NCBI GenBank assembly: GCA_020721905.1
Contig: DYLU01000009.1
Location: 1 to 61,870, forward strand
Direction: 5' to 3'
DNA: 61,870 bases
DNA from: Leptospira biflexa
Lineage (GTDB): Bacteria > Spirochaetota > UBA4802 > UB4802
The stretch's first letter is position 1; each line of letters starts with the position of its first letter. The notes under the pieces are model-generated. The model did no database searches, was not told where the DNA came from, and saw nothing but the letters and a program-made list of their open reading frames with translations. Below are positions 1-8,296 of this stretch, one piece after another. A program made the position numbers and the translations under genes.

Positions 1-1477
1 TTTGATGATGGTCCGCCACTATTACCGAAATCCCTTTTGCCTTTATTTTCTTAAGATCCAGCCCTCTTCCATCATCACTCACTTCAACAAATATTTGATT
101 GCCACCCTGATAGGCATTCAGTGTTATGGTTGCAATTTCAGGCTTCTTTTGCTGCCGACGTTCTTCAACAGATTCAACACCATGGTCAACCGCATTCCTG
201 ATTAAATGCATCAGTGGTTCACCAATAACATCAATTACCTTTTTATCCAGTTCTGTTTCTTCACCCTTAATTTCCAGAACAACCTTTTTATCAAATTCTT
301 TTGCAAGATCACGAACCAGCCGGTTAAACCTTGAAAAAACCTGCCCAATGGGCACCATCCTGGTTTTCATTATGCCACTCTGTAAATCTTTGGCAATACG
401 TGACATCTGCTCCATGCGGTTTTTAAATTCATTTATTATACTCTTTTCAATATTCAATCGCCGCATTTCCTCAAATAATTTATAAAAGCCAGAATTTGCT
501 ATAACAAGTTCTCCAACATTGTTTAATAGCTGATCAAGCTTCTCTACGGAAACCTTTACCGTCCTTAGTTGCAAAGTCTTCTTATCATCTTTTGACCTTA
601 TTATTATTTCATCTTTTTCTTCTTCATCAGGTACGACATCTTCCTCAACATTACTTGTCTTTATTTCTACTTCAGGTTTTTCTTCAAAAAGCGTTTCCTG
701 CTCATGGTATTTAAGGGCAACCTTATTATCCTTTTTTACCAGTTCAATTTTTCTGAGATCTATTCTTGTAACCTGATCAACCTTACATGCTTTCTTTAGT
801 TCCTCAACTGCAGCACTTGTTAATAAAATAATCTGCACCCTGTTATCAAATTCCGGCATTGAAACTTCTTCAATTGTGGGGATAGTAACCAGAATATCAG
901 CAATCTTTTCCAGATTTGTTAATACCAGCTGTACTTTTAATGATTTCATGGCAGCATCGGGATCAAGGGTTATGGCAATTTCACAGCATGACAAACCATT
1001 GTTAATCCCGTTCCGTATATCTTTAATAATGTTAGTTGATAATTGTATCTTTTTGGGAGCTGGTGCTTCTTTCTTTTCTTCCGTGATATTCCCTTGCTGA
1101 CCAACTGATTCAATTTTTTTCAGTAAAGATGAAAAATCCTTTGAAGGCGGATTCCCTGAGGACACTTCCCGTATAACATCATTAATAACATCAAAACACT
1201 GGAACAATACATCCACAATAGCAGGGGTCACCTTCATAACCTTATCACGAATGCCTTGAAGGAGATTTTCCATCTTATGAGCAAGATCGCCCAGATCAGT
1301 TAACCCTACAAAGGCTGCAGAGCTTTTCAGTGAATGTGCGGCCCTGAAAATATTATTAATAATCTCGTCATCAGAAGGATTTTTTTCAAGTTTGAGTAAA
1401 TTCTGATTGAGTTCCTGTAAAAGTTCATCAGCTTCTTCCAGAAACATATCCTGATATTCACCTAAGGAAAAGCCCAT
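1..1477 (-). CDS. cheA: Chemotaxis histidine kinase CheA (partial, C-terminus outside window)
   Basis: The reading frame is open from the ATG at 1477 to the window edge (492 codons). The N-terminal HPt domain carries the phosphoacceptor in RAAHSLKSSAAF (His48). A long variable linker holds the P2-like region, followed by the dimerisation segment (VSVEKLDQLLNNVGELV), and the H/N-box of the ATPase (LIRNAVDHGVE) and SDDGRGLDL are visible close to the edge. The rest of the ATPase and the CheW-like domain are beyond position 1. CheA autophosphorylates in response to receptors and passes phosphate to CheY. It lies 23 bp downstream of cheW in the same direction, so both are probably one transcript. 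Identification is firm; only the C-terminus is unseen. Confidence 0.95.
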   Translation of the reverse strand, partial: MGFSLGEYQDMFLEEADELLQELNQNLLKLEKNPSDDEIINNIFRAAHSLKSSAAFVGLTDLGDLAHKMENLLQGIRDKVMKVTPAIVDVLFQCFDVINDVIREVSSGNPPSKDFSSLLKKIESVGQQGNITEEKKEAPAPKKIQLSTNIIKDIRNGINNGLSCCEIAITLDPDAAMKSLKVQLVLTNLEKIADILVTIPTIEEVSMPEFDNRVQIILLTSAAVEELKKACKVDQVTRIDLRKIELVKKDNKVALKYHEQETLFEEKPEVEIKTSNVEEDVVPDEEEKDEIIIRSKDDKKTLQLRTVKVSVEKLDQLLNNVGELVIANSGFYKLFEEMRRLNIEKSIINEFKNRMEQMSRIAKDLQSGIMKTRMVPIGQVFSRFNRLVRDLAKEFDKKVVLEIKGEETELDKKVIDVIGEPLMHLIRNAVDHGVESVEERRQQKKPEIATITLNAYQGGNQIFVEVSDDGRGLDLKKIKAKGISVIVADHHQ

Positions 1478-1500
1478 GTTATCACCTCAAATATAAAAAA

Positions 1501-1998
1501 TCATTGCTCATCGCTGAGTAGAATATTATCAAGACGAAGGATTACAATAAGCCTGTCCTGCAACCGGCCAATACCACTTATAAATTCTGTTGAAATGCCT
1601 TCAATCAGGTCATGAGGCTCATCAATTCTTGAGCGTGACAATCGTATTACCTGATATACGTTATCAACTAAAAGACCAACTAACTTCTCCGCAATCTCAA
1701 CAACAATAATCCTGCTTAATTCAGTTAATGCAACCTGTTGCATGCCAAACCTCAAGCGTATATCAACCACAGGAATAACATTGCCACGCAGATTAATAAC
1801 GCCTTTAATATATTCAGGAGTATTGGGAAGACGCGTAATTTCCGGTATTCGCAGTATTTCATGCACTGATAATATATCAATTCCATATTCAATTTCATCA
1901 AGCTTAAAGCTTACCAGTTGAAGCATATCAAGTGAATCAGTCTCATCTAGTATAGATTCTGCTGTTTTTGCTGCAATGTTCAATAATTCATTATTCAT
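1501..1998 (-). CDS. cheW: Chemotaxis coupling protein CheW
   Basis: 165 residues, a normal CheW length. The CheW-like beta-barrel core is clear: VSFKLDEIEYGIDILSVHEILR, the family hallmark IKGVINLRGNVIPVVDIR, then IIVVEIAEKLVGLLVDNVYQV. CheW links chemoreceptors to CheA in the signalling array. An extra stretch of about 25 N-terminal residues precedes the domain. A GGGTGG Shine-Dalgarno element sits just upstream of the ATG. cheA follows after 23 bp. A 10-bp inverted repeat lies 34 bp upstream of the start codon. Confidence 0.95.
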   Translation of the reverse strand: MNNELLNIAAKTAESILDETDSLDMLQLVSFKLDEIEYGIDILSVHEILRIPEITRLPNTPEYIKGVINLRGNVIPVVDIRLRFGMQQVALTELSRIIVVEIAEKLVGLLVDNVYQVIRLSRSRIDEPHDLIEGISTEFISGIGRLQDRLIVILRLDNILLSDEQ

Positions 1999-2031
1999 AA
2001 TCCACCCTTATACTATACCTGATTATATACA

Positions 2032-2059
2032 ATTGAATATACTATGCTATATATTCAAT
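2032..2059. promoter_or_regulatory. Inverted repeat upstream of cheW (possible operator)
   Basis: The two arms ATTGAATATA and TATATTCAAT are perfectly complementary and separated by 8 nt. There is no U-tract after either arm, so it is not a typical terminator. Its position just upstream of cheW suggests an operator or leader element. The half-site resembles the palindrome in front of the HEPN gene at 60264-60277. Confidence 0.4.
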
Positions 2060-2228
2060 ATAATTTCAACACAAAATTATTCAACTTAAAAAAAAGTTTA
2101 GTGCCTTTGCATCAGGATCTTTTTTCCCTTTTTTGAATATTATGTAAAGGTATTCATTAAAAACTACTTTTTGAAATGCCAATCATTTTGGGAGCAGCAA
2201 TTTGCAGTTTGACAGGATTTTTTGTAAT

Positions 2229-4034
2229 TTACAGCCGCAAGGCAAGGAAGCTATTCTCCTGGCGAATATAAACTGTTTTGGGAGTTACTGACAGTATTTC
2301 CGTATTTTTGCCAGGTAATGTATATGACCATAATACTTCTCCGGTATCAGCAATTTGATAAAAAACATTCTCTGCTATACAGACAATGCCCTTTGGGGTG
2401 TATTGTAATGAATGTATTTCTTTGCCGGGATTTATTTGCCACTCTAACATTCCATTAGCCGTGATTTTACCCAATGTACCCTTAGCGGTTGCAAATACTA
2501 TCCCCTGAGGATGTTCTACTGCAGCCACTATCTCACTGTCATCATGCCTCCATATAATTTCATCTCGTAAAAGATGTATCTTCTGGATAGAAGCAGGTGT
2601 TACTATATACATTTCAGGGTAACTGGCAAAAATACCATTGCCTACAACCTTCCCAATAGGTTTCCTGTAAATACTGACACCTAACACAACATCTATCGCA
2701 TACAGATATCCATCAGCAGTTACTACACATACCATCTGACCAAATGGAATGGACCTTGAAACAATTGGAGCATTGCAATTAACCCTGTGCAGTATCCTGC
2801 CATTTTTACCAACAAAATAAATCAAGCCTTCTGTTGTTGGTATTACCAGCTTATCACGTATCTGGACAATACTATCACCAATAATATTTCCTTCAATTCC
2901 TATATCCCATCTACTATTGCCTTTTGTATCAAGAGCCTTCAGCGTTTTGCTCTGAAAAATAATAAAATCATCCCATATATATGGTTTAGATATTGGATAA
3001 TAATCGTGCGTCCATTTTATAAGATTATTTGTACAATAATAGATGCTGTTATTTGTTGTTACAACAACATCATTCCTGTATGGCGTAATAGAAACAATTG
3101 GATAAAGATCATTAATACTTAAAGGTTTGTCCTCATCAATACTAACCTGTTCACTTATATCCTGATTGAGCGCATGAAGGACGCGCATCGCCTTTTCATC
3201 GGCTATAGTTACAGGAATTGATTCCTGAATTGCTTCATCCAGTGATACCTTTTTTTCTATAACAGCTTTTTGTATGGTTCTGAGTGTAAGCGTATCTATA
3301 ACACAAGATTTTCCTCCATCAACTACAACACCTGTAATATCTTCCTGTGGCATATCCTGTATGCGCGGTGCAAGAAGCACCCTGCCATCAAGCACAACCA
3401 GTTTGGTTGACCTGCTATCGGATTTTACCATAAAAGAAGTTCCGCGAATACCTGCAACAGCAGTTTTTGTTTTTACTAAAACACTATCTCCTTTCTGCAA
3501 TTTCCGCACTGTTGCATAGAGTATGCCTTTATCCATTGAAGTAGCAAGCGATAGCACCTGCGTTTGCTGCAGAGAATCAATTGAAACTTCAGAATTCTCG
3601 TCAATACGCAATGTTGCAGAGCCAATCTCTATTACCGCCATTGACCCCTTTTTACATACAATAGTATCAGATTGCAACACTTCCATGCCGTTGGTAAGAT
3701 TAATAGAGTCCTTGCCCCTTTGTACCAGAACATTGCCAACAACAACTTTACATAGTGCACGGGTTTGGGCAGGTTTTTCCATAAAGCGGTTAAACAGTAC
3801 AATACCAAACACAACGACAGCAGCTATGCCTGCCGCAACAATTGAAAGCCACCGTTTTGAATATGATTTTGATGTTCCTGACTTTTCAATGATATCTTTA
3901 TACGTACATGTATCACGCAAAGCAGGTAATGATGACTGCCAGTTACGTAGCACTGTGAACAGGACATCCGCCGAATCACCTGCATACCCGGCTATTTCTG
4001 AATACAGTTCTTTATCATCAGCCCATCTATTCAT
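2229..4034 (-). CDS. FecR-domain membrane protein with C-terminal PQQ-like beta-propeller
   Basis: 601 residues. A cytoplasmic-looking N-terminus of about 62 residues is followed by one membrane helix (LSIVAAGIAAVVVFGIVLFN). A FecR-type domain comes next (GNVLVQRGKDSINLTNGMEV, LRIDENSEVSI, TAVAGIRGTSFMV, roughly residues 95-245). From about residue 310 there is a series of blades such as DVVVTTNNSIYYCTNNLIKW and GLIYFVGKNGRILHR, typical of PQQ/YncE-like propellers. FecR-family proteins are often anti-sigma or surface-signalling partners. The ECF sigma gene ends 56 bp upstream in the same direction, so a sigma/anti-sigma pair is likely. The propeller ligand cannot be told from sequence. Confidence 0.75.
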   Translation of the reverse strand: MNRWADDKELYSEIAGYAGDSADVLFTVLRNWQSSLPALRDTCTYKDIIEKSGTSKSYSKRWLSIVAAGIAAVVVFGIVLFNRFMEKPAQTRALCKVVVGNVLVQRGKDSINLTNGMEVLQSDTIVCKKGSMAVIEIGSATLRIDENSEVSIDSLQQTQVLSLATSMDKGILYATVRKLQKGDSVLVKTKTAVAGIRGTSFMVKSDSRSTKLVVLDGRVLLAPRIQDMPQEDITGVVVDGGKSCVIDTLTLRTIQKAVIEKKVSLDEAIQESIPVTIADEKAMRVLHALNQDISEQVSIDEDKPLSINDLYPIVSITPYRNDVVVTTNNSIYYCTNNLIKWTHDYYPISKPYIWDDFIIFQSKTLKALDTKGNSRWDIGIEGNIIGDSIVQIRDKLVIPTTEGLIYFVGKNGRILHRVNCNAPIVSRSIPFGQMVCVVTADGYLYAIDVVLGVSIYRKPIGKVVGNGIFASYPEMYIVTPASIQKIHLLRDEIIWRHDDSEIVAAVEHPQGIVFATAKGTLGKITANGMLEWQINPGKEIHSLQYTPKGIVCIAENVFYQIADTGEVLWSYTLPGKNTEILSVTPKTVYIRQENSFLALRL

Positions 4035-4090
4035 AACAATCCCAAAATCACAGTATATCTATCTGCCAACGCCCAGTTTAACATGAAATT

Positions 4091-4666
4091 TTATATGGCT
4101 CCCCTTTTTTTAAGGAAGTCCGTGATATACAAAATGGCTCTTTCCATTCGCCATTTTGCAGTACGTTCTGAAATATTTAAAATTGTTGCAATATCACTGT
4201 ACTGCAATTGCTGTCCAAACCGTAACAGGAATACTTCTTTAAATTTATCAGTTAATGTATCAACAGCCAGAGAAAACTCCTGAGTCAGCTCATTATCAAT
4301 TATATAATCTTCAGGTGTTTTTACCCCTTCTGCCTGGATCAGACGATGTTCTTCCCTTTCAATCATGGTGTCAGTTTTACGTACTTTATACCTGTGATTC
4401 TTAGCACAATTAACTGCAATCTTATAGATCCACGATGAAAATTTACGATTTATATCAAACTTATGCAAATGTCTGTAAGCTCTGATGAATACATCGTGCA
4501 TAAGATCTATTGCATCTTCTTCATTATAAACATAGTTATATAAAAGTTTAAAAATACGCTCAGAATAACGCTGATAAAGCTCTTCAAATGCCTGGTCATT
4601 GCCGTCAATCACACACTTAACCAATTCTTCATCTGTCAGAGCTTTATAAGTTTGACTCATTGTCAT
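4091..4666 (-). CDS. RNA polymerase ECF-type sigma factor
   Basis: 191 residues, the usual size for group 4 (ECF) sigma-70 factors. Region 2 is clear (FEELYQRYSERIFKLLYNYV, DAIDLMHDVFIRAYRHLHKF, SSWIYKIAVNCAKNHRY) and region 4 has a helix-turn-helix (VFLLRFGQQLQYSDIATILN, ISERTAKWRMERA). There is no region 1.1 or 3. The gene precedes the FecR/propeller gene, which is the likely membrane regulator. The start is the first of two nearby ATGs; no strong Shine-Dalgarno element separates them. The target promoter cannot be named. Confidence 0.9.
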   Translation of the reverse strand: MTMSQTYKALTDEELVKCVIDGNDQAFEELYQRYSERIFKLLYNYVYNEEDAIDLMHDVFIRAYRHLHKFDINRKFSSWIYKIAVNCAKNHRYKVRKTDTMIEREEHRLIQAEGVKTPEDYIIDNELTQEFSLAVDTLTDKFKEVFLLRFGQQLQYSDIATILNISERTAKWRMERAILYITDFLKKRGAI

Positions 4667-4747
4667 TAATATATATCACTGTAATGTATTAAAAGTGCAA
4701 TGCGGGTGAAAATTTTTTTGTATATTTATTGTATTCATAGTATATGC

Positions 4748-5089
4748 TTATAGATGTTGACGGGGTTTTCCGGATATACTGAAAACATCCCCAATTAATC
4801 CTTCATCCAGCATCGAAATGAGCATATTGGTTTTTTCACGGATTTCATCAGTTGCCAAATATTCAGATTCCTTAATCTGAAAGAGCTCGTCGGCAATATT
4901 CAGCGCGGCAAGGATTGCAATCTGCAGTGAGCTTGCATTCGTTATGCTATTTGCAACATCTTCCATTTTTGCATTAACAAAATCAGCAACTCTTGCTATA
5001 TAATCAGCTGATGCATCTCCTTCTATAGTATAAACCTGCCCCAGTATGGTAACTTTGACTTTATTGGGATTATGCACACCTGATATCAT
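4748..5089 (-). CDS. zapA: Cell division protein ZapA
   Basis: 113 residues. The N-terminal ZapA head is clear (NKVKVTILGQVYTIEGDAS, then YIARVADFVNAKMEDVAN), followed by the helical stalk (LQIAILAALNIADELFQIKE). ZapA binds FtsZ and bundles protofilaments in the division ring. Its ATG overlaps the stop of the upstream coiled-coil gene by 4 nt (ATGA), which indicates translational coupling and suggests the two proteins act together. The C-terminal tail of about 25 residues is unremarkable. Confidence 0.9.
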   Translation of the reverse strand: MISGVHNPNKVKVTILGQVYTIEGDASADYIARVADFVNAKMEDVANSITNASSLQIAILAALNIADELFQIKESEYLATDEIREKTNMLISMLDEGLIGDVFSISGKPRQHL

Positions 5090-5715
5090 TTTTCATCATC
5101 CTCAATAATGATAAAATCTTCATCATCAGAAATTTTGTCTTTTGATTCTTTCTTTTCCGTTGTTTCTTCATCAATTATTATTAAATCCCCATCAACATCA
5201 TCAATAACTATCTCTTCATCTGTATCATCCAGCAATACGATTTCATCTTCTTCTTTTGGGAGGGTTTCAACTTCCACATCGCCTTTTGATGTTTCAGTAT
5301 CATCAATGATGATTATATCCTCTTCATCTGCTGGTTTCTCTTCCAGAAATTCCTCTTCAGGTTTTGGTTCAGGGCGTTGTGGTGCTGGCTGCGGTTGTGG
5401 TTTTGCTTCAAATGCAGGAGCTTTTCCCGATTTTAATGTATCAAGTTTACCCAGCATTTCAATAATCTTCTTTTCCAGCACTTCCTCGCGCTGTTTAATC
5501 TGAGACAGCTCATTGGTGGCATTCTCAATCTCCTTTTTAAGCCGTGCTATTTCCTGCTCCTTTTCTTCCAGGCTCAGGCGCGCTTCTTCAGCCTGTACTT
5601 TCAGAGATTCATTATCTGATTCTAACTTGGCATTTTCGGCTCTAAGATCTCCAATAAGCTGTAATGCTTTTATAATCCTGCTTTCAAGCTCCTCTAATTG
5701 CTGCATTGTAATCAT
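5086..5715 (-). CDS. Coiled-coil protein with repetitive acidic/hydrophobic tail, coupled to zapA
   Basis: The start at 5715 is chosen because a GGGGGAGGA Shine-Dalgarno element lies 8 nt before it; an ATG at 5733 would place that element inside the coding region. The 209 residues fall in two parts. Roughly residues 1-95 are a continuous coiled coil (MQQLEELESRIIKALQLIGD onward) resembling ZapB-type or SlyX-like helices. Then comes a Pro-rich linker. The last 90 residues have five repeats of an aliphatic run flanked by acids, such as EEDIIIIDDTE, DEIVLLDDTDE, DEEIVIDDVD, GDLIIIDEE and DEDFIIIEDDE. The gene overlaps zapA by 4 nt, so a divisome role is inferred. No enzymatic domain is visible. 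Confidence 0.8.
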   Translation of the reverse strand: MITMQQLEELESRIIKALQLIGDLRAENAKLESDNESLKVQAEEARLSLEEKEQEIARLKKEIENATNELSQIKQREEVLEKKIIEMLGKLDTLKSGKAPAFEAKPQPQPAPQRPEPKPEEEFLEEKPADEEDIIIIDDTETSKGDVEVETLPKEEDEIVLLDDTDEEIVIDDVDGDLIIIDEETTEKKESKDKISDDEDFIIIEDDEK

Positions 5716-5979
5716 GAAAAAATCCTCCCCCATTAATCATTTTCAAAAGTTATACCATATTAAATGTCGGCATAAAAAAAACTTCAATAAACTAAAATAT
5801 TATACCATTTATCTGAAAAAAATAGCTCCAGCATTATCTAAAAAAATATTCACTAACTTTGTACACCATTTTATTGACTGAAAATCAATGCACCATGGTA
5901 TTCTTCAATTCCGTAACAATAAAGTATAATCATCATAGTATAAAATCAAGAGAATTTTTTTAATTTTTATTATAAAAAA

Positions 5980-6912
5980 CTACCATACAGATGATGCTTC
6001 TATTTCCATTACATACCTCAAAGAATACTTATAATCCCGCAATGCATTGTATACTAATCCTATACCTATGTATGTTTTTTCACTAAAGAAATAGCGGACC
6101 CCTGGTGAAGTAACCAAAAAGAGTGTATCATTATACCCTTTATACAAAACAGGCAATCCATGCTCCCCGTATACAGGGCTGTCATTAATCCTATCCCCCA
6201 CACAAAAAGACAGGTATGGCATAAGCGGGAATATCTCATACACAGCAGTCAAAGAAAAATACGCTACATCATTCGTTAATTTCCTGTAATAAAGCATGCT
6301 GTCTTTTTTAAAGGGGTTCAACCCAAATAAACTGGACCAGGTGTTTGAACGCGTTACATTAAACGAAAGTCCTTCAAATACCGATTCACCTGGCTGTGGC
6401 ATAAACGTATAACAGCCGGAAAATAGCAGGGTCAATGAATGTTTGTTATATGCAGCCACAAAACGTAATGAAAATGTTGTAAATCCCGACTCGGTGGGCA
6501 TGGTTGTTTCATTATAATATGCATCGGGGGCGGTTGGTAATCCCAGTTCAATGAGTATGCCTGATACCACGGTATCACATAACAGCCCAAAACTGTGCCA
6601 TATACCAACAGCGCAATCACCCATTGTATTGTTCGACAGTGTATGCAGACTGGCCTGTAACAGTGAAGCAGAAAACCTGATATCAGTCCCGGGCAATATG
6701 CCTGTTTGTATTTGCATGGTTTCTTTGCTATATGTTGATTTTGTTTGAATTATATCTATACCTGAATACCCTTCAATTGAACCCTCATCAACAGTATACA
6801 TTGAAGGTGTTAATGGCCTGCCTGTAGCCTGGCTGTGGGAGATAGTAACCATAAAAACAAAAAGCGCCATGATAATGGCGCCTGTAATTTCTTGTTTGAA
6901 TAGCATAATCAA
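5980..6912 (-). CDS. Predicted outer-membrane beta-barrel protein (unknown function)
   Basis: 310 residues. A signal-peptide-like start (hydrophobic AIIMALFVFMVTI followed by SHSQA) precedes alternating amphipathic strands: SGILIELGLPTAP, FTTFSLRFVAAY, SLTLLFSGCYTF, VAYFSLTAVYEI, YIGIGLVYNAL. The protein ends in EIEASSVW, and a terminal aromatic residue is typical of barrels inserted by BamA. I do not recognise the family. It begins only 8 bp after the rplT stop. The first 20 codons contain a Rho-independent terminator for the ribosomal operon, so the signal-peptide coding region has a second role. A later start at one of the internal ATGs would shorten or remove the signal peptide. Confidence 0.65.
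   Translation of the reverse strand: MIMLFKQEITGAIIMALFVFMVTISHSQATGRPLTPSMYTVDEGSIEGYSGIDIIQTKSTYSKETMQIQTGILPGTDIRFSASLLQASLHTLSNNTMGDCAVGIWHSFGLLCDTVVSGILIELGLPTAPDAYYNETTMPTESGFTTFSLRFVAAYNKHSLTLLFSGCYTFMPQPGESVFEGLSFNVTRSNTWSSLFGLNPFKKDSMLYYRKLTNDVAYFSLTAVYEIFPLMPYLSFCVGDRINDSPVYGEHGLPVLYKGYNDTLFLVTSPGVRYFFSEKTYIGIGLVYNALRDYKYSLRYVMEIEASSVW
6853..6881 (-). terminator. Rho-independent terminator of infC-rpmI-rplT, inside the next gene
   Basis: On the minus strand GCGCCAT, loop TATC, ATGGCGC is followed at once by TTTTTGTTTTT. The 7-bp stem is perfect and lies about 40 nt after the rplT stop, the expected place for an operon terminator. It also lies within the first codons of the barrel gene at 5980-6912. 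Confidence 0.85.
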
Positions 6913-6920
6913 TTACATTG

Positions 6921-7277
6921 CTACGCAGCTTTGTTGGTTACCTTTTCAACAATTGCCTTGAAAGCATTGGTATCGCTGACTGCGATTTCAGCCAGCATCT
7001 TACGATCAATCAGGATATTGGCTTTCTTCATACCGTCAATGAGACGGCTGTATGAAATACCATAAAGCCGTGCAGCGGCATTAATGCGCATAATCCATAA
7101 TGCCCTGAAATCCCGTTTTTTACGCCTTCTATCCTTATACGAATTCTGCAACTTTTTTCTACGGGCATCTTTTGCAGTTCGCCACAGGTTTTTACGCGCA
7201 CCGTAAAAACCTTTAACATCTTTTAATATCTTTTCTCTTCTTTTATGATGAACCGTACCTGTTGTAGCTCGTGGCAT
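6921..7277 (-). CDS. rplT: 50S ribosomal protein L20
   Basis: 118 residues, the canonical length. The N-terminus is the typical basic extension (MPRATTGTVHHKRREKILK, then GFYGARKNLWRTAKDA), followed by the globular domain (LWIMRINAAARLYGISYSRL). L20 binds 23S rRNA early in 50S assembly and in other bacteria represses its own operon. It is the last ribosomal gene of infC-rpmI-rplT, 18 bp after rpmI. Confidence 0.98.
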   Translation of the reverse strand: MPRATTGTVHHKRREKILKDVKGFYGARKNLWRTAKDARRKKLQNSYKDRRRKKRDFRALWIMRINAAARLYGISYSRLIDGMKKANILIDRKMLAEIAVSDTNAFKAIVEKVTNKAA

Positions 7278-7295
7278 AATGTGTACCTCACTGTA

Positions 7296-7493
7296 TTATG
7301 AATATGGCAGTAATCGTGCAAAGCGCTTTGCATCTGAATCAGATACATATGAAGCCTTCCTTAATGCACGTTTGCGCTTGGGGCTTTTTGATTCCAGAAG
7401 ATGACTTTTCCATCCTTTTGCACGTTTTAACTTGCCAGTAGCTGTCACCTTAAAACGCTTCTTTGCTCCACTGCTGGTTTTTAACTTGGGCAT
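7296..7493 (-). CDS. rpmI: 50S ribosomal protein L35
   Basis: 65 residues, canonical length. [17 protein letters not shown] and the central [15 protein letters not shown] are L35 signatures. It is a small basic protein of the 50S subunit. An AGAGAGG element precedes the ATG by 6 nt. It sits between infC (17 bp upstream) and rplT (18 bp downstream), the usual order. Confidence 0.98.
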   Translation of the reverse strand: MPKLKTSSGAKKRFKVTATGKLKRAKGWKSHLLESKSPKRKRALRKASYVSDSDAKRFARLLPYS

Positions 7494-7510
7494 CGTATAC
7501 CTCTCTTCAC

Positions 7511-8068
7511 TTATTGATTATTGTGCTCCTGAATCCGCTTTTTCTGTGCAGCTGACATTGGAGCCATTATCATGGTTATATTCCTGCCTTCTTTTGAAGG
7601 ATTAGTTTCTACTAAGGCCACACCTTCTAAAGCCTGTTTAACATCTTCCAGTACCTTGAATCCCAGATCACTGTGCACCACTTCCCTTCCTCGGAACATG
7701 ACAGTAAATTTTACCTTATTGCCTTCCTCAATAAATTCCCGTGCGTGGCGTACCTTATGTTGAAAATCATGTAAATCAATAGAAGGTCTTAATTTAATCT
7801 CTTTTACCTGAATGACCTTCTGTTTCTTTTTGGCTTCTTTGGCTTTTTTTAATTGCTCAAATTTGAATTTGCTGTAATCTATGATTTTTACAACTGGCGG
7901 ATCCTGATTGGGTGATATTTCAACCAAATCCAGCCCCTTATCCTGCGCTTTCTGTAATGCTTCCTGTAACGGAATCACCTGCGGACCACCATCTTCGCCA
8001 ACTAAACGAACCATAGAGGCTCGTATCTCCTCATTTACCCTGAAACGCTTGGTATCAACCCGGTCTAT
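7511..8068 (-). CDS. infC: Translation initiation factor IF-3, apparent AUA start
   Basis: Starting at the first ATG (8014) would leave out the conserved segment [13 protein letters not shown] that opens IF-3 proteins. Extending the frame upstream restores it and reaches an ATA at 8068, 5 nt after a strong AAGGAGG. That gives 185 residues, normal for IF-3. Both domains follow: [19 protein letters not shown] with [17 protein letters not shown] in the N-domain, and [18 protein letters not shown] with [12 protein letters not shown] in the C-domain. IF-3 rejects non-canonical initiation codons, and Escherichia coli infC begins with AUU so that IF-3 limits its own synthesis. The AUA here fits the same logic (inference). 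Confidence 0.92.
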   Translation of the reverse strand: MDRVDTKRFRVNEEIRASMVRLVGEDGGPQVIPLQEALQKAQDKGLDLVEISPNQDPPVVKIIDYSKFKFEQLKKAKEAKKKQKVIQVKEIKLRPSIDLHDFQHKVRHAREFIEEGNKVKFTVMFRGREVVHSDLGFKVLEDVKQALEGVALVETNPSKEGRNITMIMAPMSAAQKKRIQEHNNQ

Positions 8069-8080
8069 GTTATCCTCCTT
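8066..8080 (-). promoter_or_regulatory. infC ribosome binding site and non-canonical start codon
   Basis: AAGGAGG at 8080-8074, a 5-nt spacer and ATA at 8068-8066. No ATG, GTG or TTG lies in frame near this strong element. It decides the infC start and suggests IF-3 autoregulation at the initiation step. Confidence 0.75.
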
Positions 8081-8296
8081 ACACTATTTCTATACACAAA
8101 ATTAAAAATCAATTGATATACTATATACCGTATTATAGGAAATATTTCAACGAAAAAATTTTCCTCATCGTATCACTGTTATATATTAATCAACAATAAT
8201 TCTTACAAAAACTTAAAAAAAATTATACCATGAAGTGCATGCCGTATTGAAACCAGAGTGCACACATTTTCATATCCTGTTCACACGATTACACGC

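Noticed and set aside
126-485. Plus-strand frames over the first 1.1 kb
   Set aside because: They are shadows of the minus-strand cheA frame, which is open to the window edge and shows CheA motifs.
5086-5733. Start of the zapA-linked coiled-coil gene at the ATG at 5733
   Set aside because: The strong Shine-Dalgarno element lies downstream of that ATG and is well spaced for 5715.
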